Assembly (NCBI GenBank): GCA_947493695.1
Contig: CANLSF010000008.1
Span: 62,001 to 126,000 of the forward strand
Origin: an uncultured Kiloniellaceae bacterium
GTDB taxonomy: Bacteria; Pseudomonadota; Alphaproteobacteria; Kiloniellales; Kiloniellaceae
Direction: 5' to 3'
DNA: 64,000 nt
Positions 34,171 to 42,622 of the stretch are shown here, one piece after another. Below the pieces are notes generated by a model. That model ran no database searches and was not told where the DNA came from. It saw nothing but the letters and a program-made list of their open reading frames with translations. The position numbers and the translations under genes are program-made. Each line of letters opens with the position of its first letter. Positions within the stretch are counted from its first letter, which is position 1.

Positions 34171-35052
34171 ATGAAGAAGGAGCGCGAAGAAATCCTGCGG
34201 CAGTTCGCCGAGACAGGCTATGTCGCCGATCCTCAACTCGCCATGGCGGTGCTGATGATGCAGCGCCTGCAGCGTCCGCTGCTGCTGGAAGGCGATGCCG
34301 GTGTTGGGAAGACAGAGGTCGGCAAAGGCCTGGCACGTATTCTGGATACTCGGCTGATCCGACTGCAGTGCTATGAAGGTCTCGATGCCAACGCGGCGAT
34401 CTACGAGTGGAACTATCAGCGTCAGTTGCTGGCCATCAAGATCTGGGAGCAGGAAGAGATCAGCGCTTCGGAAAAGGAAGAGCATATCTTTCAAAAGGAT
34501 TTTCTGCTGCGGAGGCCTTTGCTGGAAGCCATCAGTCAGGATAGGGCGCCGGTTCTTTTGATCGATGAGATCGACCGGGCGGATGAGGAGTTCGAAGCAT
34601 TCCTGCTCGAAGTGCTCTCCGACTTTCAGATCTCCATTCCCGAACTGGGCACCATAGAAGCGAAGTCGATTCCCTACGTGGTTCTGACCTCTAACGGGAC
34701 GCGGGAACTTTCCGATGCCCTGCGGCGGCGCTGCCTCTACCACTATGTTGAGTACCCCGACGAGGGGAAGGAAGTCCGTATTCTGCAGGCGCGGATGCCG
34801 GATATCGATCTGCGCCTGGCGGGACAGGTAGTGCGCTTCGTTCAGGCGATCCGTAAGGAGGAGATCGACAAGAAACCTGGGGTCGCCGAGACCCTCGATT
34901 GGGCTGCTGCACTGGTGGGGCTGGAAGTCGCGGATTTGAGCGTCGACCCGGAGGTGATACACGACAGTCTGCTCTGTCTCTTGAAGACGGACCATGACCG
35001 GCGGGCGATCTCCCGGGAAGTTGCCGAACGCATCGTCGGGAAAGTAGCCTGA
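34171..35052 (+). CDS. coxD: MoxR-type AAA+ ATPase, CO dehydrogenase maturation
   Basis: The 293-residue AAA+ protein has Walker A EGDAGVGKTEVGKGLA, Walker B PVLLIDEIDRADEEFEAFLL and sensor 1 VVLTSNGTREL. CoxD from Oligotropha is needed to build the [CuSMoO2] centre, unfolding or activating apo-enzyme with CoxE. GGAGGAG at 34161-34167 sets the start, although the frame is open back to 34093 inside coxL. It follows coxL by 41 bases and is 3 bases from coxE. Confidence 0.93.
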   Translation: MKKEREEILRQFAETGYVADPQLAMAVLMMQRLQRPLLLEGDAGVGKTEVGKGLARILDTRLIRLQCYEGLDANAAIYEWNYQRQLLAIKIWEQEEISASEKEEHIFQKDFLLRRPLLEAISQDRAPVLLIDEIDRADEEFEAFLLEVLSDFQISIPELGTIEAKSIPYVVLTSNGTRELSDALRRRCLYHYVEYPDEGKEVRILQARMPDIDLRLAGQVVRFVQAIRKEEIDKKPGVAETLDWAAALVGLEVADLSVDPEVIHDSLLCLLKTDHDRRAISREVAERIVGKVA

Positions 35053-35055
35053 GCT

Positions 35056-36243
35056 ATGGCGACACCGCACATCAGCAGCGCGATGCCCGTTCCGCCTGGG
35101 ACATTGACCCGGATGGTGGGGTTTCTGCGCACACTGCGGGAAAATGGCTTTGTCATCGGCGCTGCTGAAATGCGGGATGCGGCCAGGTTCCTCGATGAAG
35201 GTGAGATGCGTGCGGTTGATGAGCTGCGTCAGGGCGTGCGGTCGCTGGCGTGCACGACGCCGGAAGACTGGAAGCGGTTTGATGAAATCTTTGACGCCTA
35301 TTGGTTTCGGTTTGGTTTGAAGCGGGTCGTTGCTGTCAGCGGTACGGGCCAGCAAGGCTTGCGTCGCTTACCCGGGAGCGGGCCTACAACAAAACCCAGT
35401 GTGCTGGCGGCGGCTGTCGAACGGACTGCAGGCAAAAGCGAAAATACCTCCGGACAGCCCGGCAGCCGTCAGCGCGGCGCGAGTCAGGCGGAGTCGCTCG
35501 AGAAAGCAGATCTGCGGCAGATCAACGACCCACAGGAGTTGGCGCGGGTTCATGCGCTTACGGCGCGCCTCGCTGAGCGCATGCGCAGCCGCCTGTCGCG
35601 ACGGGAGCGTGAGCGGCGCAAGGGACGGCGGATCGACTTGCGCAAGACCATCCATCGCAATATTGCGCACGGCGGCACACCGATTGAGCTCTTCCGGCGT
35701 CAGCGCCGGGACAAGCCGCTCCGCCTTGTGGTTCTTCTGGATGTGTCCGGTTCCATGAACCACTACAGCCTTTTCTTCCTGCGCTTTATCCTGGGTGTGC
35801 TGGACAATTTCCGGCAGGCGGAGGCCTTCGTCTTTCACACCCGCCTGGTGCACATCTCCGAGACGCTGAAGGAACGCAATGCCGAGAAGGCGCTGGAACG
35901 CATGACGCTGATTTCGCAGGGCTGGAGCGGCGGGACTAAAATTGGCGAGAGTCTGGAAGCGTTCAACCGTCAGCACGCTGCCCGGGTTCTGAACTCCCGC
36001 AGCGTGGTGATGGTGGTTAGCGATGGTTATGACACCGGCGATCCGCAAAAATTGGGTGAGTCCCTGGCCAAGCTTCGTAGGCGTTGTAAACGCATCGTCT
36101 GGCTCAATCCCATGATCGGCTGGTCGGGATACGAACCTGTGGCTGGAGGCATGGCGGCAGCCTTGCCGCATATCGACCTCTTCGCACCGGCTCACAATCT
36201 GGAGAGTCTGGCGGCACTCGAACCCTATCTGGCGAAGCTCTGA
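35056..36243 (+). CDS. coxE: VWA-domain partner of CoxD
   Basis: This 395-residue protein has an N-terminal helical region, a basic middle (RMRSRLSRRERERRKGRRID) and a C-terminal von Willebrand A domain. The MIDAS motif reads LVVLLDVSGSMNHYS, followed by SGGTKIGESL, seen as WSGGTKIGESLEAFN, and VVMVVSDGYDTGDP. MoxR ATPases typically pair with VWA proteins, and CoxE is expected to target CoxD to CoxL for copper insertion. It ends at the TGATG overlap with coxF. Confidence 0.93.
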   Translation: MATPHISSAMPVPPGTLTRMVGFLRTLRENGFVIGAAEMRDAARFLDEGEMRAVDELRQGVRSLACTTPEDWKRFDEIFDAYWFRFGLKRVVAVSGTGQQGLRRLPGSGPTTKPSVLAAAVERTAGKSENTSGQPGSRQRGASQAESLEKADLRQINDPQELARVHALTARLAERMRSRLSRRERERRKGRRIDLRKTIHRNIAHGGTPIELFRRQRRDKPLRLVVLLDVSGSMNHYSLFFLRFILGVLDNFRQAEAFVFHTRLVHISETLKERNAEKALERMTLISQGWSGGTKIGESLEAFNRQHAARVLNSRSVVMVVSDGYDTGDPQKLGESLAKLRRRCKRIVWLNPMIGWSGYEPVAGGMAAALPHIDLFAPAHNLESLAALEPYLAKL

Positions 36244-37127
36244 TGACGAACCCTTACGGCGACGAAATCATGGATGAGATGGCCCGCCTGCGTGGCACGG
36301 GCGATGCCTTTGCCTTGGCAACGGTGGTCAGGACTCAGGACGCGACTTCAGCCAAAGCGGGCGCCAAGGCGATTGTGCGTCAGGATGGTGAAATCGTCGG
36401 TTGGATCGGGTCCGGTTGTGTACAGGGAGCAGTGCGCAAGGCTGCCGGGGAGGTTCTGGCGGGGGCCGATGCGCATCTCATTCGGGTGCGTCCCAGGGAA
36501 CAGGTGGTGGCGCCGGTCGATGTCGATGGTGTCGAACTTTACAAGAGCGCTTGCCCAAGCGGCGGAACGGTTGAGATCTTTATCGAGGCGATGCTGCCGC
36601 GCCCACAGCTTGTCGTGTTCGGCGCATCGCCGGTGGGCGTTGCGGTCGCGGAGATGGGACGTCGGCTGGGTTATAGTCTGGTTGTTGTCGCACCTGAAGA
36701 TATGCAGGCGCGTTTTGCCAATGCGGATGTTCGTCTGACCGAATATGCGCTGGAAGAACTCCCGCGCCCCGAGCACTCGTTCATCGTGGTTGCGACCCAG
36801 GGTCGACGGGACCGGGAGGCTCTGGCGGTTGCGTTGCGTTCATCCGTTACCTACGTGGCCTTTATCGGTAGCCGAAAGAAAGCGGAAGTCCTGACGACAC
36901 AACTGATCGATCAGGGTCTGGAGAAATCATTGACCGAACGCTTGAAAGCGCCCGCCGGCCTGGATATTGGGGCGATCGGTCATGAGGAGATCGCCCTGTC
37001 GATCCTGGCTGAAATCACTGAACTGCGCCGCCGCGGTGTGAGCGTCGCTGACGAAGAGGAAAGGCCTGTTACTCAGGCCTGTGAGCCTGAAGGCCAGGGA
37101 AACAAACGTCCCGGCAAGCGGGATTGA
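36243..37127 (+). CDS. coxF: XdhC/CoxF family maturation protein
   Basis: The 294-residue protein has an N-terminal XdhC_CoxI domain (FALATVVRTQDATSAKAGAK, GWIGSGCVQGAVRKAAGEVL) and a C-terminal Rossmann domain (LVVFGASPVGVAVAEMGRRL, YVAFIGSRKKAEVLTTQLID, APAGLDIGAIGHEEIALSIL). XdhC proteins bind and sulfurate the molybdenum cofactor and deliver it to apo-enzyme. CoxF is their CO dehydrogenase counterpart. The ATG overlaps the coxE stop by one base. Confidence 0.92.
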   Translation: MTNPYGDEIMDEMARLRGTGDAFALATVVRTQDATSAKAGAKAIVRQDGEIVGWIGSGCVQGAVRKAAGEVLAGADAHLIRVRPREQVVAPVDVDGVELYKSACPSGGTVEIFIEAMLPRPQLVVFGASPVGVAVAEMGRRLGYSLVVVAPEDMQARFANADVRLTEYALEELPRPEHSFIVVATQGRRDREALAVALRSSVTYVAFIGSRKKAEVLTTQLIDQGLEKSLTERLKAPAGLDIGAIGHEEIALSILAEITELRRRGVSVADEEERPVTQACEPEGQGNKRPGKRD

Positions 37128-37206
37128 ACTTTTGACGACTTGACAGATCCCCTTCTATCGGGAGTCTGCCAGACACGAAATTTTGTGATGTAAGGAGAAT
37201 CTACCG

Positions 37207-37869
37207 GTGGATATGACGGGTGAATATCGGCTCAATGCTTCGCGCGAAGCGGTCTACGATGCCTTGAACGATCCGGAGATACTCAAGCAGTGTATTCCCG
37301 GTTGTGAGGAGATCGATAAGACCTCCGATACAGAAATGACCGCCAGGGTGGTGGCTAAGGTCGGTCCGGTCAAAGCGAAATTCAGCGGAGCGGTCACGCT
37401 CTCCGATCTCAACCGTCCGGAAAGCTACACCATCAGCGGTGAAGGCAAAGGGGGCGCAGCCGGTTTTGCCAAGGGTGGGGCCAAGGTTCGTCTTGAAGAA
37501 GACGGTGACGGCACGCTGATGCACTACGAAGTTCATGCGGATATCGGCGGAAAACTGGCCCAGCTCGGCAGCCGTCTGATCGACGGCACGGCGAAAAAGA
37601 TGGCCAAGGACTTCTTCGAGACCTTTGCCGGACTGGTCGATGGTGCCCAGGCAGAAGCCGCTGAAGCCGAAGCTGCTCCTGAAGCAGCCGCGCCCGCTCC
37701 TGAAGCTTCTTCTGCTCCTGCGGAAGCACCTGCGGCGACTGCAGCACCGGAAGCAGCACCTGCGCCCGCTGCTGAAGCACCCGAAAAGAGCGGTGGCCTC
37801 AGTCCGATGGTCTGGGTGGTCGGCGTGATCCTGCTTGCAGCCGTCGCGGTTCTGATTAGTCTGTCCTGA
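37207..37869 (+). CDS. coxG: CoxG membrane anchor/carrier for CO dehydrogenase
   Basis: The 220-residue protein has an N-terminal SRPBCC/CoxG domain (about 1-150: MDMTGEYRLNASREAVYDAL, CIPGCEEIDK, TISGEGKGGAAGFAKGGAKV, LIDGTAKKMAKDFFETFAGL). A flexible Ala/Pro/Glu linker of about 40 residues follows, then a C-terminal membrane helix (LSPMVWVVGVILLAAVAVLI). CoxG recruits the enzyme to the cytoplasmic membrane and is reported to shuttle quinone. AAGGAG at 37192-37197 serves the GTG at 37207, and an ATG lies 6 bases further. It is the last recognisable cox gene. Confidence 0.93.
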   Translation: MDMTGEYRLNASREAVYDALNDPEILKQCIPGCEEIDKTSDTEMTARVVAKVGPVKAKFSGAVTLSDLNRPESYTISGEGKGGAAGFAKGGAKVRLEEDGDGTLMHYEVHADIGGKLAQLGSRLIDGTAKKMAKDFFETFAGLVDGAQAEAAEAEAAPEAAAPAPEASSAPAEAPAATAAPEAAPAPAAEAPEKSGGLSPMVWVVGVILLAAVAVLISLS

Positions 37870-37945
37870 AGATAAGAATTCTACGTCGCTCACCGGGTCA
37901 CAAAACACTAAGATCCCAAGAGCGGCGATTTTCAGGGAGCCGCCA

Positions 37946-38935
37946 GTGTCTACGGAAGAAACCAGAACCCGATCCTTTAAGCCTGTGTCGGGCGCGGTCC
38001 TGCCGCGTTATGCAGGCATTCCAACCTTCATGCGCCTACCGAACATCGCGCTGGACGATCTGGACGACGTAGAAATCGGAGTTTGCGGCGTACCCTGGGA
38101 CGGCGGCACCACCAATCGCCCGGGCGCGCGGCATGGTCCGCGACAGATGCGTGACCTTTCGACCATGGTGCGCTCCGTCCATCATGTCTCAAAGCTGAAG
38201 CCCTTCGAGCTGGCAAATTGCGCCGATCTTGGCGATTCGCCGGTCAACCCGATCGACATTGAAGATACTCTCAGTCGCGTCGAGGCCTATTACAAAACCC
38301 TCCATGAAGCCGGTGTGATTCCGCTGACGGCGGGCGGTGATCACCTGATTACTTTGCCGGTGATGCGGGCGATCTGCGATCAGGGGCCGGTCGGCATGGT
38401 GCATTTCGACGCCCACACCGATACCTGGGATCGGTACTTCGGCGGCTCTAAATACACCCATGGCACACCTTTCCGCCGCGCGATAGAAGAAGGCCTGCTG
38501 GACCCGAAACGCACGGTCCAGATCGGTATTCGTGGTGGTCTCTACGGCGATTTCGATAATGACTGGGGCCTGGAGCAGGGCATCCGGGTGATCACCATCG
38601 AAGAGTATTTCGATCTTGGTGTCGAAGCTGTGATCGCGGAAGCCCGGCGTGTGGTCGGCGATGGTAAAACCTATGTCAGTTTTGACGTCGACGGTCTCGA
38701 CCCGGTCTATGCGCCGGGAACCGGAACACCGGAAATCGGCGGGTTCAGCACCCGAGAAGCCCAGCAGATGATCCGGGGCCTGCGGGGATTGGATCTGGTT
38801 GGCGGTGATGTGGTTGAGGTTTCGCCACCTTTCGATCCCAGCGGCAACACGGCACTGGTCGGCGTGACCATCATGTTTGAAATAATCTGCCTGCTTGCCG
38901 AGTGTGTTGCAGGCAGGCGTGGCACAAAAAGCTAA
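37946..38935 (+). CDS. Agmatinase/arginase-family ureohydrolase
   Basis: The 329-residue protein has all manganese-site motifs of the ureohydrolase family: PLTAGGDHLITLPVMRA, VHFDAHTDTWDRY and FVSFDVDGLDPVYAPG, seen as YVSFDVDGLDPVYAPGTGTP. The N-terminal GVPWDGGTTNRPGARHGPRQ resembles agmatinase (SpeB) and guanidinobutyrase more than arginase, but several amidines remain possible substrates. It has a GTG start with AGGGAG at 37934-37939. It follows coxG in the same direction with a 76-base gap, perhaps by read-through rather than function. Confidence 0.85.
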   Translation: MSTEETRTRSFKPVSGAVLPRYAGIPTFMRLPNIALDDLDDVEIGVCGVPWDGGTTNRPGARHGPRQMRDLSTMVRSVHHVSKLKPFELANCADLGDSPVNPIDIEDTLSRVEAYYKTLHEAGVIPLTAGGDHLITLPVMRAICDQGPVGMVHFDAHTDTWDRYFGGSKYTHGTPFRRAIEEGLLDPKRTVQIGIRGGLYGDFDNDWGLEQGIRVITIEEYFDLGVEAVIAEARRVVGDGKTYVSFDVDGLDPVYAPGTGTPEIGGFSTREAQQMIRGLRGLDLVGGDVVEVSPPFDPSGNTALVGVTIMFEIICLLAECVAGRRGTKS

Positions 38936-38936
38936 G

Positions 38937-39353
38937 TCAGAAGGGCTTGGCCACGGCCAGAATTGCGACGACGATGATTGTCGCGACCGTCATTTCTCCT
39001 GCGTATTTCAGAGGTGCGGGCAAGGTCTGCGCAGTGTTTCCCTCGCGTTTTCGCAAGCGCCCTGAAAGTGCGCCATGCACGCCGGAGAGGGCGAAGATGA
39101 TCGGCAGCTTGATCAGCAGCCAGGTTTCCGTGAACCAGCCTCCCTGAATGGCCAATGCAATACCGAAACCCCAGGCCAGCAGCATTGCGGGCGAAGTGAT
39201 GTATCGGTTCCAGCGCGCGACCGCGTCTATGAACGGGGCGTTTCCGGACGCCGATGCGGGCAGGGCCGCAACGGCCAGGGACAGCATGAGCATGCCACCG
39301 ATCCAGGTTGCCACCGCGGCGACATGAAAGGCCTTGAGCCAGAGGTACTCCAT
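38937..39353 (-). CDS. CopD/HemJ-like small membrane protein
   Basis: The 138-residue protein has four predicted membrane helices. It begins MEYLWLKAFHVAAVATWIGG, with a His in the first helix as in CopD and HemJ, and continues with RWNRYITSPAMLLAWGFGIA, which resembles the HemJ protoporphyrinogen-oxidase family. The length suits HemJ (about 140), but the motif match is partial, so 'CopD-domain protein' is safer. It is the last gene of an ArsR-headed operon, 13 bases after the DUF3817 gene, and it converges with the ureohydrolase gene. Confidence 0.7.
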   Translation of the reverse strand: MEYLWLKAFHVAAVATWIGGMLMLSLAVAALPASASGNAPFIDAVARWNRYITSPAMLLAWGFGIALAIQGGWFTETWLLIKLPIIFALSGVHGALSGRLRKREGNTAQTLPAPLKYAGEMTVATIIVVAILAVAKPF

Positions 39354-39366
39354 TACTGCTGTCCGT

Positions 39367-39708
39367 TCAGTTTGCTGAAGCCAGTTCGGCTTCTTTTCGT
39401 TTTAACCAGCGTTCATTTGCAAAGGCCCCGAAGGGGATGAAGGCGCAGAGAACGAGCCGAAGGGTCTCGCTTCGCCGCCAACCGAATAATGCAACCGTCT
39501 GCATCAGCATCCAGATGTACAGCAGAAACGCCATGCCATGTATGGGGCCCATCGTCGCGGTTGCTAGGTTGTAACCGGCCAGATGTTTGAGCGGTACTGC
39601 AACGAAGACCAGCAAGACGAGTGTCAGGCCCTCCAGCAGGGAAGTGCAGCGCATCCATCTCAACTGCCTGATTTCTGCGTGCCGCGCGCGTGTAATTTCC
39701 TGACACAT
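39367..39708 (-). CDS. DUF3817 family membrane protein
   Basis: This 113-residue protein has three predicted helices and the DUF3817 pattern LRWMRCTSLLEGLTLVLLVF, then PLKHLAGYNLATATMGPIHG and LCAFIPFGAFANERWLKRKE. Function is unknown. Members often accompany redox or respiratory small membrane proteins. The ATG overlaps the stop of the upstream gene (TGATG), showing translational coupling. A GTG one codon upstream is also in frame. Confidence 0.8.
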   Translation of the reverse strand: MCQEITRARHAEIRQLRWMRCTSLLEGLTLVLLVFVAVPLKHLAGYNLATATMGPIHGMAFLLYIWMLMQTVALFGWRRSETLRLVLCAFIPFGAFANERWLKRKEAELASAN

Positions 39709-39971
39709 CACTCGACTTCGCGCAGAACCTTCTCAATGCCCGCGACTTTGGTCTTCATCTCTGCGATGTCGCTTTCGAGTTTCGCAAGTGCTGCAGCGCC
39801 TGCCGTCTGTGCGACAGCTGCCTTATCCGCCAGTTCCTGATAGGCGCCTTCGTGCGCAAGACGTTGTTGAGCCTGTCGTGCGGCGGAAAAATACTTCATG
39901 CCGAACACCAGAAGGATGGTGACCAGTGTAAGGATCGTGAGGAGCAGGAAAGTATCAGCGCTTTGGGTCAT
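39708..39971 (-). CDS. Small membrane-anchored coiled-coil protein
   Basis: The 87-residue product has one N-terminal membrane helix (FLLLTILTLVTILLVFGMKY) and a charged helical tail (ELADKAAVAQTAGAAALAKL, SDIAEMKTKVAGIEKVLREV) likely to form a coiled coil in the cytoplasm. The layout recalls PspB-like or cell-division accessory proteins, but no family can be assigned. It sits 14 bases after the ArsR gene and overlaps the next gene, so it belongs to the four-gene operon. Confidence 0.65.
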   Translation of the reverse strand: MTQSADTFLLLTILTLVTILLVFGMKYFSAARQAQQRLAHEGAYQELADKAAVAQTAGAAALAKLESDIAEMKTKVAGIEKVLREVE

Positions 39972-39985
39972 GTTGCGTTCCTTCG

Positions 39986-40345
39986 CTATTTAGAAACAGT
40001 GGATTGAGAGAGTGTTTTCTTGGGTGTCAATGACGCGACGGCATCCGCAATGCTCGTTGGGGAGACTGTCAGGCTGAAATCCGTCACCACAAAGAACTTG
40101 AGAGCCTTACCCTCCAGAGAAACTTCGTATTCGCTGGCGACCAGTCCGGCTTCTTCAAGTTTCTGCAGGTGAAGGTGCAGAAGAGGTCGGCTGATGCCGA
40201 CTTCGCGGGCCAGTCGGCTGACGTAGTTCCGGCCTTGGGTGCGCAGCGCGGCAAGAATGCGCAGGCGGTGCGGATTGGCGAGGGCGGCGAGCACCAGCAG
40301 CATTTTGTCTCCATCCATCGCGAACTGATCCGTCATTAATTTCAT
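39986..40345 (-). CDS. ArsR-type winged-helix regulator without cysteines
   Basis: The 119-residue regulator has an ArsR fold: LLVLAALANPHRLRILAALR, then YVSRLAREVGISRPLLHLHL as recognition helix, and the wing LVASEYEVSLEGKALKFFVV. It has no Cys at all, so it is not a thiol-based metal sensor. The chosen ATG lies inside a 15-bp-armed inverted repeat, which implies autorepression. A TTG at 40384 would start before the repeat. No start has a clear ribosome-binding site. It heads an operon of three small membrane proteins. Confidence 0.8.
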   Translation of the reverse strand: MKLMTDQFAMDGDKMLLVLAALANPHRLRILAALRTQGRNYVSRLAREVGISRPLLHLHLQKLEEAGLVASEYEVSLEGKALKFFVVTDFSLTVSPTSIADAVASLTPKKTLSQSTVSK

Positions 40346-40376
40346 ATGTAAGAAATTTCTGACATATGAAATTAAT
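40335..40376. promoter_or_regulatory. Large inverted-repeat operator over the ArsR start
   Basis: Two perfect 15-base arms, ATTAATTTCATATGT (40335-40349) and ACATATGAAATTAAT (40362-40376), flank a 12-base centre that contains another palindrome, AGAAATTTCT. The left arm covers the regulator's start codon. Binding would block both initiation of transcription and access to the leader. Confidence 0.75.
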
Positions 40377-40702
40377 TTCGTCAAGCGTCATCAGAAAAAA
40401 TCTTTACTGTCCAAAATCCACAGTGTTTCTGGGGGAATTCTGTTCATTTCCGCGCGAATCAAGCGTAAATTCCTTGTATTCGCACAGACTTGATTTATGT
40501 CATCATGATCTTTCCGCAGAAATCTGCATAATAGGCGTAGGAGGTTCACTGCGGGGTAGCCCTGCAGTGGTCGTTCAGCGGGTGATGCCGAAGCGTTGGG
40601 AGCGTATTTCGGTAATTGGATGAAGAGGCTGGTTCGCGTGGGTCTTTGTTTGAAAAGAAAAACGCTCGAACTTGAGAAGCAATGGTCTTAAAAGGTGGAA
40701 AG
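40377..40702. other. Intergenic region before the TetR gene
   Basis: About 320 bases have no gene. A 10-bp hairpin (CACTGCGGGG, loop TAG, CCCTGCAGTG; 40547-40569) lies just after a GTAGGAGGTT stretch and has no T-tract. Nothing else is clear. Confidence 0.35.
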
Positions 40703-41362
40703 ATGCGGGCGATGGAGGCAGCAGCCGGTCATACGCTCGCGTACTTCGGTGTTGAATCGACACCCAAACGCGACGCGATCGTCCGCGCGGCAGCGAAGCT
40801 TTTCCTGGAATCCGGCTATGGTGAAACCAGTATGGACGCGATTGCCGCCGCTGCTGAGGTCTCTAAACGCACTGTTTACAGCTATTTTTCCGGTAAGGAC
40901 GTGTTGTTTGAGGCTGTCATGACTGACGTCTGCGAAAGCAGGTCCGACATGGCGAACAGCGAACTGCCTAACAGACCGGCGGAAGAGGTGCTGAGCTGTG
41001 TGGGGCGCGGCTTCCTGAAAACGGTCTCGTCCGACATTGTCCTGACGACTTTTCGGATTGCAGCGGCAGAATCCGTCCGCTTTCCGGAGCTGGGGGAAAC
41101 CTTCTATCGGGCCGGTCCACAGCGTTCGATACAAAATCTGGCCAGCTATTTCCGGGCACGTGAGGCCGCAGGCGAATTGGTCGTGCCGGAACCTGAGTTG
41201 GCGGCATCGCAATTTCTGGCGCTGGTCAAAAGCGATTTCTTTGTCCGGCTCGTGCTCGGGGTCGGACCCAAGCCGAATGATGCGGATATCGAACGGGCCG
41301 TGAGCTCTGCCGTCAGGCTTTTCCTGAGTGCTTACGGGCGCGACGGGTCCCAAAAAGCTTAA
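40703..41362 (+). CDS. TetR-family transcriptional regulator
   Basis: The 219-residue regulator has an N-terminal HTH (KRDAIVRAAAKLFLESGYGE, then TSMDAIAAAAEVSKRTVYSY and FSGKDVLFEAV) and a C-terminal helical TetR_C domain resembling AefR/AcrR proteins (RIAAAESVRFPELGETFYRA). GGTGGAAAG before the ATG at 40703 supports this start over the ATG at 40682. The small membrane protein downstream is in the same direction and may be its target. The ligand is unknown. Confidence 0.85.
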   Translation: MRAMEAAAGHTLAYFGVESTPKRDAIVRAAAKLFLESGYGETSMDAIAAAAEVSKRTVYSYFSGKDVLFEAVMTDVCESRSDMANSELPNRPAEEVLSCVGRGFLKTVSSDIVLTTFRIAAAESVRFPELGETFYRAGPQRSIQNLASYFRAREAAGELVVPEPELAASQFLALVKSDFFVRLVLGVGPKPNDADIERAVSSAVRLFLSAYGRDGSQKA

Positions 41363-41545
41363 ACCTGCCATCCCTTCTGGCGGTCCTATCTAATCACGAT
41401 GCGTCCAAGGGTGAGACAGTTGGTCGCTCTTGCCTGGCTTGATTGCGCACGCAATATCCCAGAAAAGCTCTGGTTCGTGATTGAAAGGAACCTCTGGTCG
41501 CCTGCTGTCCAGGTTTACCGGCTTTTCGAAAAGGAAGAATCCGTG

Positions 41546-41818
41546 ATGCTGCTTTTGTCTTTCGTGCTCGCCATTCCGGCCGTTGGCCTTCTCTTGCGAA
41601 GTGCAGTACGCGGCGGTGACGGTGAGAAAACCGCTTTCGTTGTAAATCTCATGATCGCCTGGCTGGTCGCCGCGATCACATACGGCTATCCCGCGATCAT
41701 TATCCCGGCGCTGATCATGGTGCCGGTCATTCTGGTCGTTTTGTTCTTGCTGACCACAGGCAACACAGTTCCGGTGCCCGCAGCGATCCAGCGCGATAGC
41801 GACGCTCAGGAGGGGTGA
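41546..41818 (+). CDS. Small hydrophobic membrane protein
   Basis: From an ATG at 41546, with AAGGAAGA at 41531-41538, a 90-residue protein has two to three membrane helices (LLLSFVLAIPAVGLLLRSAV, then AFVVNLMIAWLVAAITYGYP and IIIPALIMVPVILVVLFLLT) and a polar tail. The frame is open upstream to 41399, adding 49 residues of less typical sequence. It is not recognised. It may be co-transcribed with the TetR gene. Confidence 0.55.
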   Translation: MLLLSFVLAIPAVGLLLRSAVRGGDGEKTAFVVNLMIAWLVAAITYGYPAIIIPALIMVPVILVVLFLLTTGNTVPVPAAIQRDSDAQEG

Positions 41819-41839
41819 TCATAGGGTTAAGGTTCAGAC

Positions 41840-42622
41840 TCATTTTGGCATTTCCCTGACGGTCTCTGCGTGTGTTTCGCATAGAGGCAGGAAAACTGCT
41901 TTGCGCATTATCCGCTCGGCAAGCCAGGGCGCCGTTGTGCCGATCCTGCTGTAGATTCTGGCTCTCCAGCCCGGCACAAGTGTTTTGCGCTGTCTTTGCA
42001 ACGCCGCATAGATCTTGTCGGCTGCAATGGCTGGATCCAGACGACCCGTTCCATCTGCGCTCTGTGGTGCGTGGCGGCGGGCGTGTTGCGTATCGAGTGG
42101 TCCGGGAAGAACGCTAAGACATGCGATGTTACGTTTTGCCAGGCTTGGCGTCAGGCTACGCGCGAAGGAAAGCAGTCCGTCTTTACTGGCGGCGTAAGCT
42201 GCGGCTCCCGGATAGGAAAGATGTGAACTGAGGGAACCGATGAAGACGAGGGTTCCGTTTTCTGCGATCAGTTGCTGTTTCAGGAGTGCAGACGTCATCA
42301 GAATCGGCGCGCGTAGGTTCACTTCAATGACGCGGCACATCGCACTTACGGCAATCTGATCAAAGGGTCCCGTGGCATTGATACCGGCGTTGTGAATGAC
42401 GACATCTACGCTGCCCGTCTCTCGAACACTGCTCACGAGACCGGCAATTTCCGAAGGATCACTTAGGTCAGCCTGCAGGCGTATGTGGGCCTCGTGTTGA
42501 GCGCCCGGTTTGCAGTTTTGCCAGTCGCAATCTACAGCAATGACGGAGTGGCGAGCGCTGAGAAATCGCGACGTTAATGCCGCACCCAATCCTCTTGCTG
42601 CGCCGGTTATGACAACCCTCAT
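41840..42622 (-). CDS. Short-chain dehydrogenase/reductase
   Basis: The 260-residue SDR has the cofactor motif VVITGAARGLGAALTSRFLS, the NAGI element VVIHNAGINATGPF, the catalytic Ser in FIGSLSSHLSYPGAA and YAASKDGLLSFARSL with the Tyr-x-x-x-Lys pair. The start overlaps the previous SDR by 4 bases (ATGA). Together with the upstream SDR it is divergent from a MarR regulator and shares its operator. The substrate is unknown. Confidence 0.87.
   Translation of the reverse strand: MRVVITGAARGLGAALTSRFLSARHSVIAVDCDWQNCKPGAQHEAHIRLQADLSDPSEIAGLVSSVRETGSVDVVIHNAGINATGPFDQIAVSAMCRVIEVNLRAPILMTSALLKQQLIAENGTLVFIGSLSSHLSYPGAAAYAASKDGLLSFARSLTPSLAKRNIACLSVLPGPLDTQHARRHAPQSADGTGRLDPAIAADKIYAALQRQRKTLVPGWRARIYSRIGTTAPWLAERIMRKAVFLPLCETHAETVREMPK

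Noticed and set aside
33278-35355. Minus-strand frames of 352 and 488 codons opposite coxL, coxD and coxE
   Set aside because: They are antisense to conserved cox genes with clear motifs and have no family resemblance of their own.
38887-38916. Inverted repeat CTGCCTGC/GCAGGCAG as a terminator after the ureohydrolase gene
   Set aside because: It lies inside the coding sequence, has a 14-base loop and no T-tract on either strand.
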